Positions 8,755-17,177 are shown, counted from the stretch's first letter. The stretch: 64,000 nucleotides of DNA from an uncultured Mucilaginibacter sp. (GCA_913775265.1 CAJYJH010000045.1:1-64000), one strand, 5' to 3'. Notes: a model not told the origin generated them from the letters alone. Program-made: numbers and translations.

Positions 8755-11700
8755 ATGAAAGTGAATACGGTTGTTTTTCGGTTACTGTTGTGCATAACGG
8801 TTGTACTGCCGCTGGCCAAAAACGTGCAGGCGCAAAACGGCGACCAGATACTGGATGGCATTGGCGAGACCGATATGGTAGCGCGCTATATTTTTAATGG
8901 CGACGCGAAAGACTGGTCGCGCAATACGCTGCACGGCAAATTGCAGGGCGATGCTCAGTTTGTTACTGATGAGCGCTTTGGCAAAGTGCTGGCCTTATCG
9001 GGTACCAACAGCTTTGTCGCTTTGCCTGGTGAGGCTTTAACCGATCTGGAGTCTATCAGTATTTCAGGCTGGATTAACCTGCGCAATAATGAGCCGGGGC
9101 AGTACTGGTTTGATTTTGGTCAGGATGCAACCCGCCACTTTTTCACTGCTCCTGCCGGAACCAAAACGCAGCCCGCTTTTGAGGCAGCCATGCTTACCAC
9201 GCAGCGCGACAACAAGTCTGCATCGGCAATTCCGGCTTTGGCCACCAACCAATGGCTGTACCTGGCTATAGTGGCCGATATACCATCAGGAACCATCACC
9301 ACTTACATTAATGGCAAACAAGCCGGTCAAACCAAAGGCACGCCTAAAGATTTGGCAGCAGTTTTCGGTAAGTCGTCTGCAAAAAAACAGCTGTATATCG
9401 GCAAGTCGATCGCAAGCGGTGATACTTATTTAAATGCATTGCTGCATGATTTCCGTATTTACCGTGTTCCACTCAGCAGCAACCAGGTGGCCGGTATTTA
9501 CAACCATGCCTTGGGTAATAGCCAAGTTGCAGTAAACACATCACCTAAAACTGAGGATGATCTGGAGCGTTTCCCGTCAACCGAACCGCAGCTGTATAAC
9601 GCATACCTCACCAAAGTAGCCGACGTAACCGTGCAAACCGAGGTAGGCAATTTACCGCGCTTGCCTAATTACCTGCAAGGCACTTATCAAAACGGTGTTA
9701 ACGGGCCCAAAGTGCGTGTGCTATGGCCCAACCCAACCAGCAACAGCGCGGTGGCACAGCCCGGCCGCTATACCGTTACGGGCCGTGTACCCGGCACTGC
9801 CTTGCAGCCAATTGCTACCGTGGTAGTTACCGAAGCCGGAAAATTAACCACGCCGGGCGCCAAGCTACAAAGCTTCAGGCTCGACCAAGTTTCGTTACAC
9901 ACCGACGCCGCCGGGCGTAGCACAAAATTTATCGAGAACCGCGATAAGTTTCTTAAAACCCTTGCCGAAACCGATCCTAATTCTTTCCTGTACATGTTCC
10001 GCGAGGCTTTCGGCCAGAAACAACCTGCCGGTGCCAAACCTTTGGGCGTTTGGGACAGCCAGGATACTAAACTGCGCGGGCATGCCACCGGGCATTACTT
10101 AACTGCTATTGCCCAGGCTTACGCCGGTACCGGCTATAATAAAGCTTTGCAGGCTAAATTTGCTCAAAAAATGGATTATATGGTAAATACGCTGTATAAT
10201 CTGTCGCAATTGTCGGGCAAGCCTAAAACAACCGGCGGGGCATTCGTGTCCGACCCTACCAAGGTGCCGGTTGGTCCGGGTAAGTCGGTTTATAATTCTG
10301 ATTTGAGCGATAAAGGCTTACGTACTGATTATTGGAACTGGGGTACAGGCTTCATCAGCGCCTATCCGCCCGATCAGTTTATTATGCTGGAACATGGCGC
10401 CAAGTATGGCGGTCAGAACAACCGGATTTGGGCACCTTATTATACCCTGCATAAAATTTTAGCCGGTTTGCTGGATGTTTACGACGTAAGCGGCAATAAA
10501 AAAGCGTTAACAGTAGCCACCGGAATGGGCGATTGGGTGTACGCCCGCCTGAGCAAACTACCACAAGATACGCTCATCAAAATGTGGAACACCTACATTG
10601 CCGGCGAATTTGGCGGCATGAACGAGGTAATGGCCCGCTTGTATCGCACCACCCATAAAACCGATTACCTAAAAACCGCCCAACTGTTTGACAATATCCG
10701 GGTATTTTTTGGCGACAAAGAACACTCGAACGGACTAGCCAAAAACCTGGATAACTTCAGGGGCTTGCACGCCAATCAGCACATACCGCAAATTATTGGC
10801 AGTATCGAAACTTACCGTGCATCAAACAACCCCGAGTATTATAAAGTAGCCGACAACTTTTGGCACAAGGCCATAAGCGATTATATGTACAGCATTGGTG
10901 GTGTTGCCGGGGCACGTAACCCTGCTAATGCCGAGTGCTTCATCAGTCAGCCGGGCACTTTGTATCAAAACGGCTTTTCGGCCGGTGGCCAGAATGAAAC
11001 CTGCGCTACCTATAACATGCTGAAACTAACCAGCGACCTGTTTATGTACAACCCGCAGGCTGAACTGATGGACTATTATGAGCGAGCTTTGTATAATCAT
11101 ATCCTGGCTTCAGTAGCAGAGGATAGTCCGGCCAATACTTATCATGTGCCTCTAAGGCCGGGATCGGTTAAACAGTTTAGTAATGGTGATATGAGCGGTT
11201 TTACCTGCTGCAACGGTACGGCGCTCGAAAGCAGCACCAAACTGCAAAATTCCATCTACTTTAAAAGCAAGGATAACCAGTCGCTTTACGTTAACCTGTA
11301 CATCCCATCCACCCTGCGATGGACCGAGCGGAACGTAACGGTGGAGCAAACTACAGCCTTCCCTAAAGAAGATCATACCCGTTTGACCATCAACGGTAAC
11401 GGTAAGTTTGACGTATATGTACGCGTACCCGGTTGGGCAACCCGTGGCTTTTTTGTGACTATTAACGGGCAGCCGCAACAGTTGCAATCAACTCCGGGCA
11501 GTTACCTCAAAATAAGCCGCACCTGGAAAAGAGGCGACCATGTGGACCTGAAAATGCCCTTCCAGTTTCACCTCGACCCGGTGATGGATCAGCAAAATAT
11601 CGCCAGCTTGTTTTATGGTCCTATTCTGTTAGCGGCGCAGGAGGCCGAAGCCCGAAAAGAATGGCGTAAGGTAACGCTTAACGCTCAAGACCTGGGCAAA

Positions 11701-11817
11701 ACCATTAAAGGCAATCCGCAGCAGCTGCAGTTTACCATTGATGGTGTGCCGTACAAGCCGTTTTACGATTCGTATGGCAGGCATTCGGTTTACCTGGATG
11801 TGACTTTGAAGCAGTAG
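8755..11817 (+). CDS. GH127-type beta-L-arabinofuranosidase with N-terminal LamG domain
   Basis: A 1020-residue secreted enzyme with a signal peptide ending at VQAQ. Residues about 40-255 are a LamG-like domain, followed by an Ig-like segment (about 275-365). The rest is the (alpha/alpha)6 catalytic domain of the DUF1680/GH127 group. The zinc-thiolate active site known for GH127 is complete: Glu748 and Cys750 in NETCATYN, and Cys818-Cys819 in FTCCNGT. In characterised members one of the paired cysteines is the nucleophile. The enzyme removes beta-L-arabinofuranosyl residues. It follows the GH43 gene by 20 bases, so they are probably co-transcribed. GH146 is a close relative and an alternative assignment. 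Confidence 0.85.
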   Translation: MKVNTVVFRLLLCITVVLPLAKNVQAQNGDQILDGIGETDMVARYIFNGDAKDWSRNTLHGKLQGDAQFVTDERFGKVLALSGTNSFVALPGEALTDLESISISGWINLRNNEPGQYWFDFGQDATRHFFTAPAGTKTQPAFEAAMLTTQRDNKSASAIPALATNQWLYLAIVADIPSGTITTYINGKQAGQTKGTPKDLAAVFGKSSAKKQLYIGKSIASGDTYLNALLHDFRIYRVPLSSNQVAGIYNHALGNSQVAVNTSPKTEDDLERFPSTEPQLYNAYLTKVADVTVQTEVGNLPRLPNYLQGTYQNGVNGPKVRVLWPNPTSNSAVAQPGRYTVTGRVPGTALQPIATVVVTEAGKLTTPGAKLQSFRLDQVSLHTDAAGRSTKFIENRDKFLKTLAETDPNSFLYMFREAFGQKQPAGAKPLGVWDSQDTKLRGHATGHYLTAIAQAYAGTGYNKALQAKFAQKMDYMVNTLYNLSQLSGKPKTTGGAFVSDPTKVPVGPGKSVYNSDLSDKGLRTDYWNWGTGFISAYPPDQFIMLEHGAKYGGQNNRIWAPYYTLHKILAGLLDVYDVSGNKKALTVATGMGDWVYARLSKLPQDTLIKMWNTYIAGEFGGMNEVMARLYRTTHKTDYLKTAQLFDNIRVFFGDKEHSNGLAKNLDNFRGLHANQHIPQIIGSIETYRASNNPEYYKVADNFWHKAISDYMYSIGGVAGARNPANAECFISQPGTLYQNGFSAGGQNETCATYNMLKLTSDLFMYNPQAELMDYYERALYNHILASVAEDSPANTYHVPLRPGSVKQFSNGDMSGFTCCNGTALESSTKLQNSIYFKSKDNQSLYVNLYIPSTLRWTERNVTVEQTTAFPKEDHTRLTINGNGKFDVYVRVPGWATRGFFVTINGQPQQLQSTPGSYLKISRTWKRGDHVDLKMPFQFHLDPVMDQQNIASLFYGPILLAAQEAEARKEWRKVTLNAQDLGKTIKGNPQQLQFTIDGVPYKPFYDSYGRHSVYLDVTLKQ

Positions 11818-11922
11818 ACAGCTAACCAACCATCAGAAAGTTAATCCCATCGCTTGCAAAACCAATAACTTTTTACGTACTTGCGGTTACTCCGAATGAA
11901 TAAAACTGCGATACATAGCATT

Positions 11923-11991
11923 ATGGTTAACAACATTATTATTGTTGTCATTATCGCCATTTGTTCAAACTGGGAGGCACTGATGCTATAA
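11923..11991 (+). CDS. Ile/Val-rich leader peptide of a transcription attenuator
   Basis: A 22-codon reading frame, ATG to TAA, with nine consecutive residues IIIVVIIAI followed by CSNWEALML. It ends 61 bases before the ilvN-like start. The run of isoleucine and valine codons is what a ribosome-stalling sensor for branched-chain amino acids needs. Its last codons contain TGGGAGGC (11971-11978), which can pair with the 5' arm of the terminator at 12018-12025. A ribosome at the stop codon would cover that segment, and a ribosome stalled in the Ile/Val run would leave it free. Peptide, antiterminator and terminator are all seen directly; the regulation is inferred from the E. coli ilv paradigm. 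Confidence 0.8.
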   Translation: MVNNIIIVVIIAICSNWEALML

Positions 11992-12049
11992 TTAAAAAAC
12001 AAACTGATATTAAGCAAGCCTCCCACGAAAGTAGGGAGGCTTTTTTTTT
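11971..12049 (+). promoter_or_regulatory. attenuator: antiterminator and terminator upstream of the ilvN-like gene
   Basis: The terminator is a 9-bp stem, AAGCCTCCC (12016-12024) with GGGAGGCTT (12034-12042), running into nine T residues that end at 12049, only three bases before the ATG. The competing antiterminator pairs TGGGAGGC (11971-11978) with GCCTCCCA (12018-12025), eight perfect base pairs that would destroy the terminator stem. With the leader peptide this gives a complete ribosome-mediated attenuator. It also means the transcript reaches the coding region only when the hairpin fails to form. Confidence 0.82.
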
Positions 12050-12052
12050 GCT

Positions 12053-12595
12053 ATGAAAAAAGAAGCGTTAACCACCAAACTGTTTAGTTTAAGCTGTGAG
12101 GACCAGGACGGTATCCTGAGCCGCATCATCCAAACGTTTTCAAGACCCAATTACCCGGTAGTCACCCTGTCGCAGGCCAGGACCGACGTGCACGAGGTGG
12201 TTTTAATTTCGTTAGAAGTGCGCATTCCCGCAGCCAAGGTAGACCACATGGTATTGCGTCTCGAAAAAATAATAGGCGTGCTGGAGGTAACCGTATCGTT
12301 TGGTGCCATTATGCAGTACGCGGTTTACCGCCTGTCATCCTGCACTGGCGAAACATTAAACATTTTGCGCCGGCACCAGGCCCAAACCATCACGCAGCAC
12401 CAAGGTCACTGGCTTGTTCAGCAAACCGCCCAACCATCCGACATCCAAAGGTTATACAATGAATTGGACGGCCCGGCACTGGTTGGTTTTAGCCAGCTGC
12501 CGATTGCTATTAGTCAGCCTTTGTGCTGGGAGGAAGTGAAAGAGGCCGGGATCGGATTGGAAAATAAATTTTCCGGGCAGGCTTTGTCATTTTAG
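12053..12595 (+). CDS. ACT-domain protein resembling acetolactate synthase regulatory subunit
   Basis: A 180-residue cytoplasmic protein. The N-terminal ACT domain (about 8-82: DQDGILSRIIQTF, then VDHMVLRLEKIIGVLEVTV) and the C-terminal half (YRLS..LNILRRHQAQTITQ, then GPALVGFSQLPIAI) follow the two-domain plan of IlvN/IlvH, the valine-binding regulatory subunit of acetolactate synthase. It is divergent, and no catalytic subunit (ilvB) or other ilv gene lies in the window. The leader peptide, antiterminator and terminator just upstream respond in principle to Ile/Val supply, which independently supports a branched-chain amino acid role. Whether it works in trans on a distant IlvB or as a separate sensor is unknown. 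Confidence 0.7.
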   Translation: MKKEALTTKLFSLSCEDQDGILSRIIQTFSRPNYPVVTLSQARTDVHEVVLISLEVRIPAAKVDHMVLRLEKIIGVLEVTVSFGAIMQYAVYRLSSCTGETLNILRRHQAQTITQHQGHWLVQQTAQPSDIQRLYNELDGPALVGFSQLPIAISQPLCWEEVKEAGIGLENKFSGQALSF

Positions 12596-12701
12596 CTTAC
12601 CATTTCAGTCAGCCAACTATCAGCTCTGTTTTTTTATGATTTTATTTAAAATGTTTTTGGAAGCTTAGCGTCTTAGTTAGTAACAACTAAACTCTACACC
12701 C

Positions 12702-13505
12702 ATGCAATCCAACACTACCCACATACCATCAACCGATCATAACTCTACAGTATTATATACCCAGTTTTTAAAAGACGGCCTTTTTGCAGCAGAATGCCAT
12801 GCGGTTGAATTATCGCAAAAAGCAATCAATCAACCCGACACCTGCGCTGTGGGATGGCCACAGGACGACCAGGAACACGAGCTGGCCGTGATGTTTTTAG
12901 ACATCCGCGGTTTTACCTCTTGGATGGAGGCGCGGCCGGTTCGTGAGGTAATTACTGGCGTGCGCCGTTTATTTTCGGTATTTAATCAGATCATCAAAAG
13001 TTTCAACGGCAAAACCATCACCATGGCCGGCGACAGTTTGTACGCGGTTTTTGGTTTAGGCACCGGCCTTCGCGAAGCGGCTGCACAGGCCTACCAGGCG
13101 GGGCACAAACTTTTTGAAACCATGGATCTGTTTAATAAAATTTATGGCGTGCCTTATTACGGGCAACCGCTCGAAATAGGCGTGGGTTTAAATACCGGTA
13201 AAGTAATGATCGGCCAGTTTGGCTTAGATGCTCATCAGCAACAATTATCAGTAATGGGGCTGCCGGTAAACATTGCCTCGCGCCTGCAAGCTGAGACTAA
13301 AAACCTGAACAATGATTTTATAGTTGCCGAAGAAACCTATGCGTTACTACCTGAAGCCGTTGCAACGCACGAAAAGCGTAGTGTAAGGTTAAAAGGCTTA
13401 ACACGTGTGCAGGACGTACGCCTGGCCGGCAAACCATATCAGTATTTGCTGGAAGCGGCCAGCCCGATGAGTGATCTGGCTTATCTGATGGCGATAGCGG
13501 GTTAA
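12702..13505 (+). CDS. class III adenylate/guanylate cyclase domain protein
   Basis: A 267-residue soluble protein with one class III nucleotide cyclase domain (about 60-235) and no obvious sensor domain. The two metal-binding aspartates are present, Asp67 in FLDIRGFT and Asp111 in MAGDSLYAVF, as are Asn190 and Arg194 in VNIASRL, which stabilise the transition state. The position that is usually a purine-selecting Lys four residues before the second Asp is Thr107, and the partner position is Ser183. The substrate may therefore be unusual, or the protein may be a weak cyclase. It probably forms a homodimer. It lies 106 bases after the ilvN-like gene and may be a separate transcript. Confidence 0.75.
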   Translation: MQSNTTHIPSTDHNSTVLYTQFLKDGLFAAECHAVELSQKAINQPDTCAVGWPQDDQEHELAVMFLDIRGFTSWMEARPVREVITGVRRLFSVFNQIIKSFNGKTITMAGDSLYAVFGLGTGLREAAAQAYQAGHKLFETMDLFNKIYGVPYYGQPLEIGVGLNTGKVMIGQFGLDAHQQQLSVMGLPVNIASRLQAETKNLNNDFIVAEETYALLPEAVATHEKRSVRLKGLTRVQDVRLAGKPYQYLLEAASPMSDLAYLMAIAG

Positions 13506-13551
13506 TGATTTTAGTAAAATAACCTAATTAACAATTATATAACGCATTTAA

Positions 13552-14328
13552 TCAGGGCTTTTTAGCTAAAGTATACTTGCCCTTAAAATCGGTAGTAGCC
13601 TGGGTGCCGTCCGTTACCGGTGGGGGTGGTGGGGGCATATCGGCAGTAATTTTGATAGGCTTTTTCATTGAGGGGGCCGGATTTACTTTAATCTGGTAAT
13701 TAAAAGTGCCTTCGTTGTTAGCCGGTAGGTTTAAATACTTTATTGGGATAGCCAATTCATACGTATAAGTTAGCTGTTCATCAAATAATGAGGCAGTTGC
13801 AATGCCGTCGGTGTTGTATTTAGAAATAGAGGAGTCGGGTATTTCTTTGATACCCGTAACCGTAATCATTTTTTCGCGTTTGGCAAAAAAATCGTTCACC
13901 TCATTAATGCTAACAACTTCGTTGTTTTTGCGGGCATTAACCACACGCCCAAACTTATTGGCCGTCTCCCACATTGGTGGCCCTTCAATAGCAGGGTAGG
14001 TTACCGATAGGTAGTTTTTGCTTTTCTTATTGGCTTCGCGGTTGATGATCCAGGTAATCCCACCCCTTATAATCTTATCAATAATCTCTTTTTCTTTCGC
14101 TTTTGCTGTTAAGTAAACGTTTTTATCATCATTCGAGATGGTATAAAAAAGCTCTATAGCTCTGTTATACGCCTGATATTCATCATTCCATTCCGACGTT
14201 TTTCCGTTGATTTTAATATCTGCCGGTGCATATACGCTTTTGGTTTGAACGTTGGGTAGTTTTTGAGCGTTCGATACTGTGGTACCAAGTAAAAATATGG
14301 TAAGAATAAGTTGGAGTACAGGCTTCAT
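13552..14328 (-). CDS. secreted protein of unknown function, CBM9/DOMON-like fold suspected
   Basis: A 258-residue protein with a signal peptide ending near VSNAQ. The mature start, IKINGKTSEWNDEYQAYN, followed by FYTISNDDKNVYLTAKAKE resembles the opening of CBM9/DOMON-like beta-sandwich domains. Near the C-terminus there is a proline run (MPPPPPPV). No enzyme motif is seen. A decayed paralog lies at about 17262-18014 on the same strand, and the exosortase cassette sits between the two. The promoter region is shared with the divergent sorting-substrate gene. Confidence 0.6.
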   Translation of the reverse strand: MKPVLQLILTIFLLGTTVSNAQKLPNVQTKSVYAPADIKINGKTSEWNDEYQAYNRAIELFYTISNDDKNVYLTAKAKEKEIIDKIIRGGITWIINREANKKSKNYLSVTYPAIEGPPMWETANKFGRVVNARKNNEVVSINEVNDFFAKREKMITVTGIKEIPDSSISKYNTDGIATASLFDEQLTYTYELAIPIKYLNLPANNEGTFNYQIKVNPAPSMKKPIKITADMPPPPPPVTDGTQATTDFKGKYTLAKKP

Positions 14329-14816
14329 TGTGTAACAGGTTTCTTAATACTAATTAAGCAAATTAATATAGTGCATCCTAAAGTTATTTTTTTACGTATA
14401 AAGTCTTAACGCAATGAATGTAATTAAAGTAGTTTCGTTTGTATTAAAGCACAGCACCTGCTGTAAGGTTAATCAGCTGGTGCCTTGTACGGTTATTATG
14501 CAGAGACATTGGACATTTTGTTGCTTGATAAGCAGACTATCATAACAGGTAAATAAACCTTTTAAAGCAAAATTATCCGGGCGGGCAGCAACTCATACAA
14601 TTATAAGTTGTTAAGTTTTGTAATGCACAAGCCAAACATTTGTTATTGCTAATAAGTTATCAGGTTTAATGGTTAGTTAAACTTAATATAAAAAAAATAT
14701 AGTTTATTTAAAGATTTATTGCAAAATTGAGCAATGTATTTGCTTTTTAATATTTTATATAATATTTTTGTTAAACAGATTATTAACGGCACACAACACA
14801 ATTTTTAAAATAGTTT
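14329..14816. other. long divergent intergenic region upstream of the exosortase cassette
   Basis: A 488-base, very AT-rich region. It holds a hairpin (GCACCTGCTG at 14454-14463 and CAGCTGGTGC at 14474-14483, one mismatch) and a good promoter match near 14739-14770. I see no gene in it. Its length is unusual for this window and suggests regulation. Confidence 0.45.
14739..14770 (+). promoter_or_regulatory. Bacteroidota-type promoter of the exosortase cassette
   Basis: TTTG at 14739-14742 is followed after 20 bases by TATTTTTG at 14763-14770. This matches the Bacteroidota -33/-7 consensus (TTTG, about 19-21 bases, TAnnTTTG) exactly. It would start transcription about 40 bases before the sorting-substrate gene. 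Confidence 0.6.
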
Positions 14817-15218
14817 ATGAAAAAACTTTTCCTTCTGTTGGCTCTGGCTTTTGCTGCTTACACAAGTTCATTTGCTCAGAGAGCCGGTAATACCGGTACT
14901 ACATGTACAAACCCTACAACTGCAGAACCTTGTGATGTTACTGATTGCAGTAATCCATCTAATGGTTTCGTTGTTAATCCGCCAAACTCCGGTGCCGGAA
15001 CTTACGTTTGTAATTACAGCGATAGCCCGCCAAACGGAAATAAATCTATTTGCCCATACATTTATAACGGCGGTACTTATACCAAACACACTGTTTTTGG
15101 TTGCAGGCTTTCTGCCGGTGCTCCGATAAACTCAGGCCTTATTTTCTTAATTATTGCAGGTGCCGGCTTGGGTGCTTATATTTTAAGAAAAAAACAACAG
15201 TCTAACCTGTCTGCATAG
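14817..15218 (+). CDS. small Cys-rich exosortase substrate (PID-CTERM-like sorting signal)
   Basis: A 133-residue protein with a signal peptide (cleavage near SFAQ, residue 21), a polar Cys-rich body, and a C-terminal tripartite sorting signal. That signal is a short motif PINSG (103-107), one transmembrane helix (LIFLIIAGAGLGAYIL), and a basic tail RKKQQ. This resembles what I recall as the PID-CTERM class of Bacteroidota, with Asn in place of Asp. The body has six Cys (30, 39, 44, 65, 79, 96), an even number that suggests three disulfides, and is rich in Asn, Pro, Gly and Thr. The exosortase gene starts 28 bases downstream. Cleavage and anchoring at the cell surface are inferred; the biological job is unknown. 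Confidence 0.7.
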   Translation: MKKLFLLLALAFAAYTSSFAQRAGNTGTTCTNPTTAEPCDVTDCSNPSNGFVVNPPNSGAGTYVCNYSDSPPNGNKSICPYIYNGGTYTKHTVFGCRLSAGAPINSGLIFLIIAGAGLGAYILRKKQQSNLSA

Positions 15219-15245
15219 TAATAATTGTAGTTTGATTAATAGGTT

Positions 15246-15800
15246 TTGAATATATCTTCTCAGCTTAACAAACTCTTAAAAAATATCCCGAAAAGTGCCT
15301 TGCTATTTTTAGTAAAGGCACTTTTTTTTTATTTGGCATGGGTTTGTTTATACAATTTTTACTTAAAACCACAGCAGGTTCTTGATCCGCCTCTTACTAA
15401 CACATTAACCTTTTTAACCAGTAAAATAACTCAGTTTATTTATCCTACCCACGCCGTAACATTATCTTATCATACTACTGCACCCATGATCTTGGTGGAT
15501 GGCCAGTATAACTTAAAAATTTTGGATGGCTGTAACGCGCTGGAGTTGTATGTTTTTTATGTTGGCTTTATTGTTTGCTTTGGCGGGTCTTTAAAAACGT
15601 CGCTAAAATTTATTTTTGCCGGCTTGTTGGGCATTTTTGTGATAAACCTTATCAGGTGTGTAGCCCTATCGGTGCTTAGCTACAATCATTTCAGATACAT
15701 TGATGGTGTGCACCATTACGCATTTACCATTGTAGTGTATATATTTATTCTTACCCTTTGGTTGTATTTTTTTAAGGCCGGCCTTAAAGAAAATAATTAA
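15246..15800 (+). CDS. exosortase/archaeosortase family protein
   Basis: A 184-residue multi-pass membrane protein with the three catalytic signatures of the exosortase/archaeosortase family: Cys96 in LDGCNALE, Arg137 in NLIRCVAL, and His in VHHYAF (156/157). These proteins act as cysteine transpeptidase-like enzymes that cut C-terminal sorting signals in the inner membrane. The short length fits the compact single-substrate exosortases of Bacteroidota. The start is TTG 15246, as no in-frame ATG occurs before residue 81. The substrate gene is immediately upstream and a MauE-thioredoxin gene 30 bases downstream, so this looks like a dedicated operon. The exact subfamily cannot be assigned here. 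Confidence 0.8.
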   Translation: MNISSQLNKLLKNIPKSALLFLVKALFFYLAWVCLYNFYLKPQQVLDPPLTNTLTFLTSKITQFIYPTHAVTLSYHTTAPMILVDGQYNLKILDGCNALELYVFYVGFIVCFGGSLKTSLKFIFAGLLGIFVINLIRCVALSVLSYNHFRYIDGVHHYAFTIVVYIFILTLWLYFFKAGLKENN

Positions 15801-15830
15801 AGGTCATCCCTCTATTAATTTAATAATTGC

Positions 15831-16733
15831 ATGAAAACTCTGATCAGGTTTATTTTAGGCGCCATATTTATTATTTCGGGTACGGCCAAGGCTGTAGATA
15901 CGCAGGCATTTATAGGCCTTATACAAAACTATGACATTGGTTTTTTAGCTTATGCAGCTATTATTATACCACCATTAGAAATTATACTGGGGCTGTTTTT
16001 ATGGTTTAACATCGAAACTAAAACCTCGGCTTTAATTATGATGATATCAACCATATTTTTCACGGTTATATTTCTGGAAGTATGGTTAACCAAGGGGATT
16101 GAGGACTGCGGATGTTTCGGGTCGATTAAGTTTTTGCAGATGCCGCCCTGGGCAACCGTTCTACGTAATGTATTAATCATCAGCGGTTCGTATTTGCTGT
16201 ATCGTTTTCCGCCAGCCGAAAGCCTAAAAAACAGGAATTATAAATATGCTGCCATTGCTTTTGCTGGCCTCATTGCGTTCACGGTTTCGTCGGTATCGTT
16301 TTCCACTCCGCTTATCGACAAAAAAGAGATCAATAATCAGGATTTGACAGGCAAAGATGTAACAGCCACGTTTTTAAAAGACTTTAAAAAATTTGATCCC
16401 GCCAAGCGGTACGCGGTATTTATGTACAGCCCAACCTGTTTTCATTGCTGGGATGCCACGGCTAATGTTAAAAGCCTGGCCGAGTCGGGCTTTGTTGACG
16501 AAACCATCGCATTCGCACCCGGCGATTTGGTAAAAGAGCAAATGGAATACCAAGCCGCGCTTAAGCCTAATTATAAAATCTTTTTTATACCTGCCAAAGT
16601 GTTTTATGATATTACCACATCAACGCCCGTATTGATGATTATCCAAAATAATAAAATATTAAGCTACGATACCAGCGGACAGATAAAATCGGGCTACACG
16701 ATTAGGCATTTCGGCAAGAAAAAGCAAAGCTGA
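15831..16733 (+). CDS. MauE/DoxX-like membrane protein fused to a thioredoxin-like domain
   Basis: A 300-residue protein. The N-terminal half (to about residue 125) has four transmembrane segments and the DCGCFG motif (Cys93, Cys95) of MauE-like redox membrane proteins. A fifth membrane segment (about 138-158) leads to a C-terminal domain with CFHC (Cys203, Cys206) in a thioredoxin context, including a cis-Pro candidate in TSTPVLMI. It should carry electrons or disulfides across the inner membrane to the periplasmic thioredoxin domain. In this operon the natural client is the six-Cys sorting substrate two genes upstream. That link is inference from position and cysteine content. Confidence 0.75.
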   Translation: MKTLIRFILGAIFIISGTAKAVDTQAFIGLIQNYDIGFLAYAAIIIPPLEIILGLFLWFNIETKTSALIMMISTIFFTVIFLEVWLTKGIEDCGCFGSIKFLQMPPWATVLRNVLIISGSYLLYRFPPAESLKNRNYKYAAIAFAGLIAFTVSSVSFSTPLIDKKEINNQDLTGKDVTATFLKDFKKFDPAKRYAVFMYSPTCFHCWDATANVKSLAESGFVDETIAFAPGDLVKEQMEYQAALKPNYKIFFIPAKVFYDITTSTPVLMIIQNNKILSYDTSGQIKSGYTIRHFGKKKQS

Positions 16734-16787
16734 TGCTGCACTTTTATATTATTTTGAAACAACAACATACATTATAGTCAACCCATT

Positions 16788-17177
16788 ATGATCAGATTAA
16801 CCAGGCGCGAAATTATAGTAATGGTTATTTTGACTATGTTCAGTTTTATAGGTCATTACTATTTATCGTGGCACTGTACACTGTCGCCCCAGGGCAGGTA
16901 CGTGGGCAAGTTTATCTGGATTGTAATTATGGTAGTTACCGGTTACATCGGCTTGCTGAAGCACGAAATTAAGTGGGTAAAGCCCATGTGGGCTATGGTA
17001 AATGGTATATTGATGCTGTGTTTCGGCATAGATAAGTTGATGTCGCTTTACTACCACAAAGAAGCCATCTTCCGCATTGCATCACACATTTTTACGGTTC
17101 CCATCCCATTTTTAGGTGCCTGCATTGTGCCGCGCATTTTTATGGCGCAGTTTAGGAAGCATGCAGGGCGGGGGTGA
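16788..17177 (+). CDS. small multi-pass membrane protein of unknown function
   Basis: A 129-residue protein with four predicted membrane helices (about 9-28, 42-57, 65-80, 95-115) and few charged residues between them. I do not recognise a family. It starts 55 bases after the MauE-thioredoxin gene on the same strand, so it is probably the last gene of the exosortase cassette. It contains three Cys (in SWHCTL, MLCFG and GACIV) that do not form an obvious redox motif. Confidence 0.5.
   Translation: MIRLTRREIIVMVILTMFSFIGHYYLSWHCTLSPQGRYVGKFIWIVIMVVTGYIGLLKHEIKWVKPMWAMVNGILMLCFGIDKLMSLYYHKEAIFRIASHIFTVPIPFLGACIVPRIFMAQFRKHAGRG

Noticed and set aside
11841-12026. Minus-strand 61-codon reading frame with a hydrophobic stretch before the ilvN-like gene
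   Set aside because: It is the complement of the Ile/Val leader and the terminator. The plus-strand attenuator explains the sequence much better.
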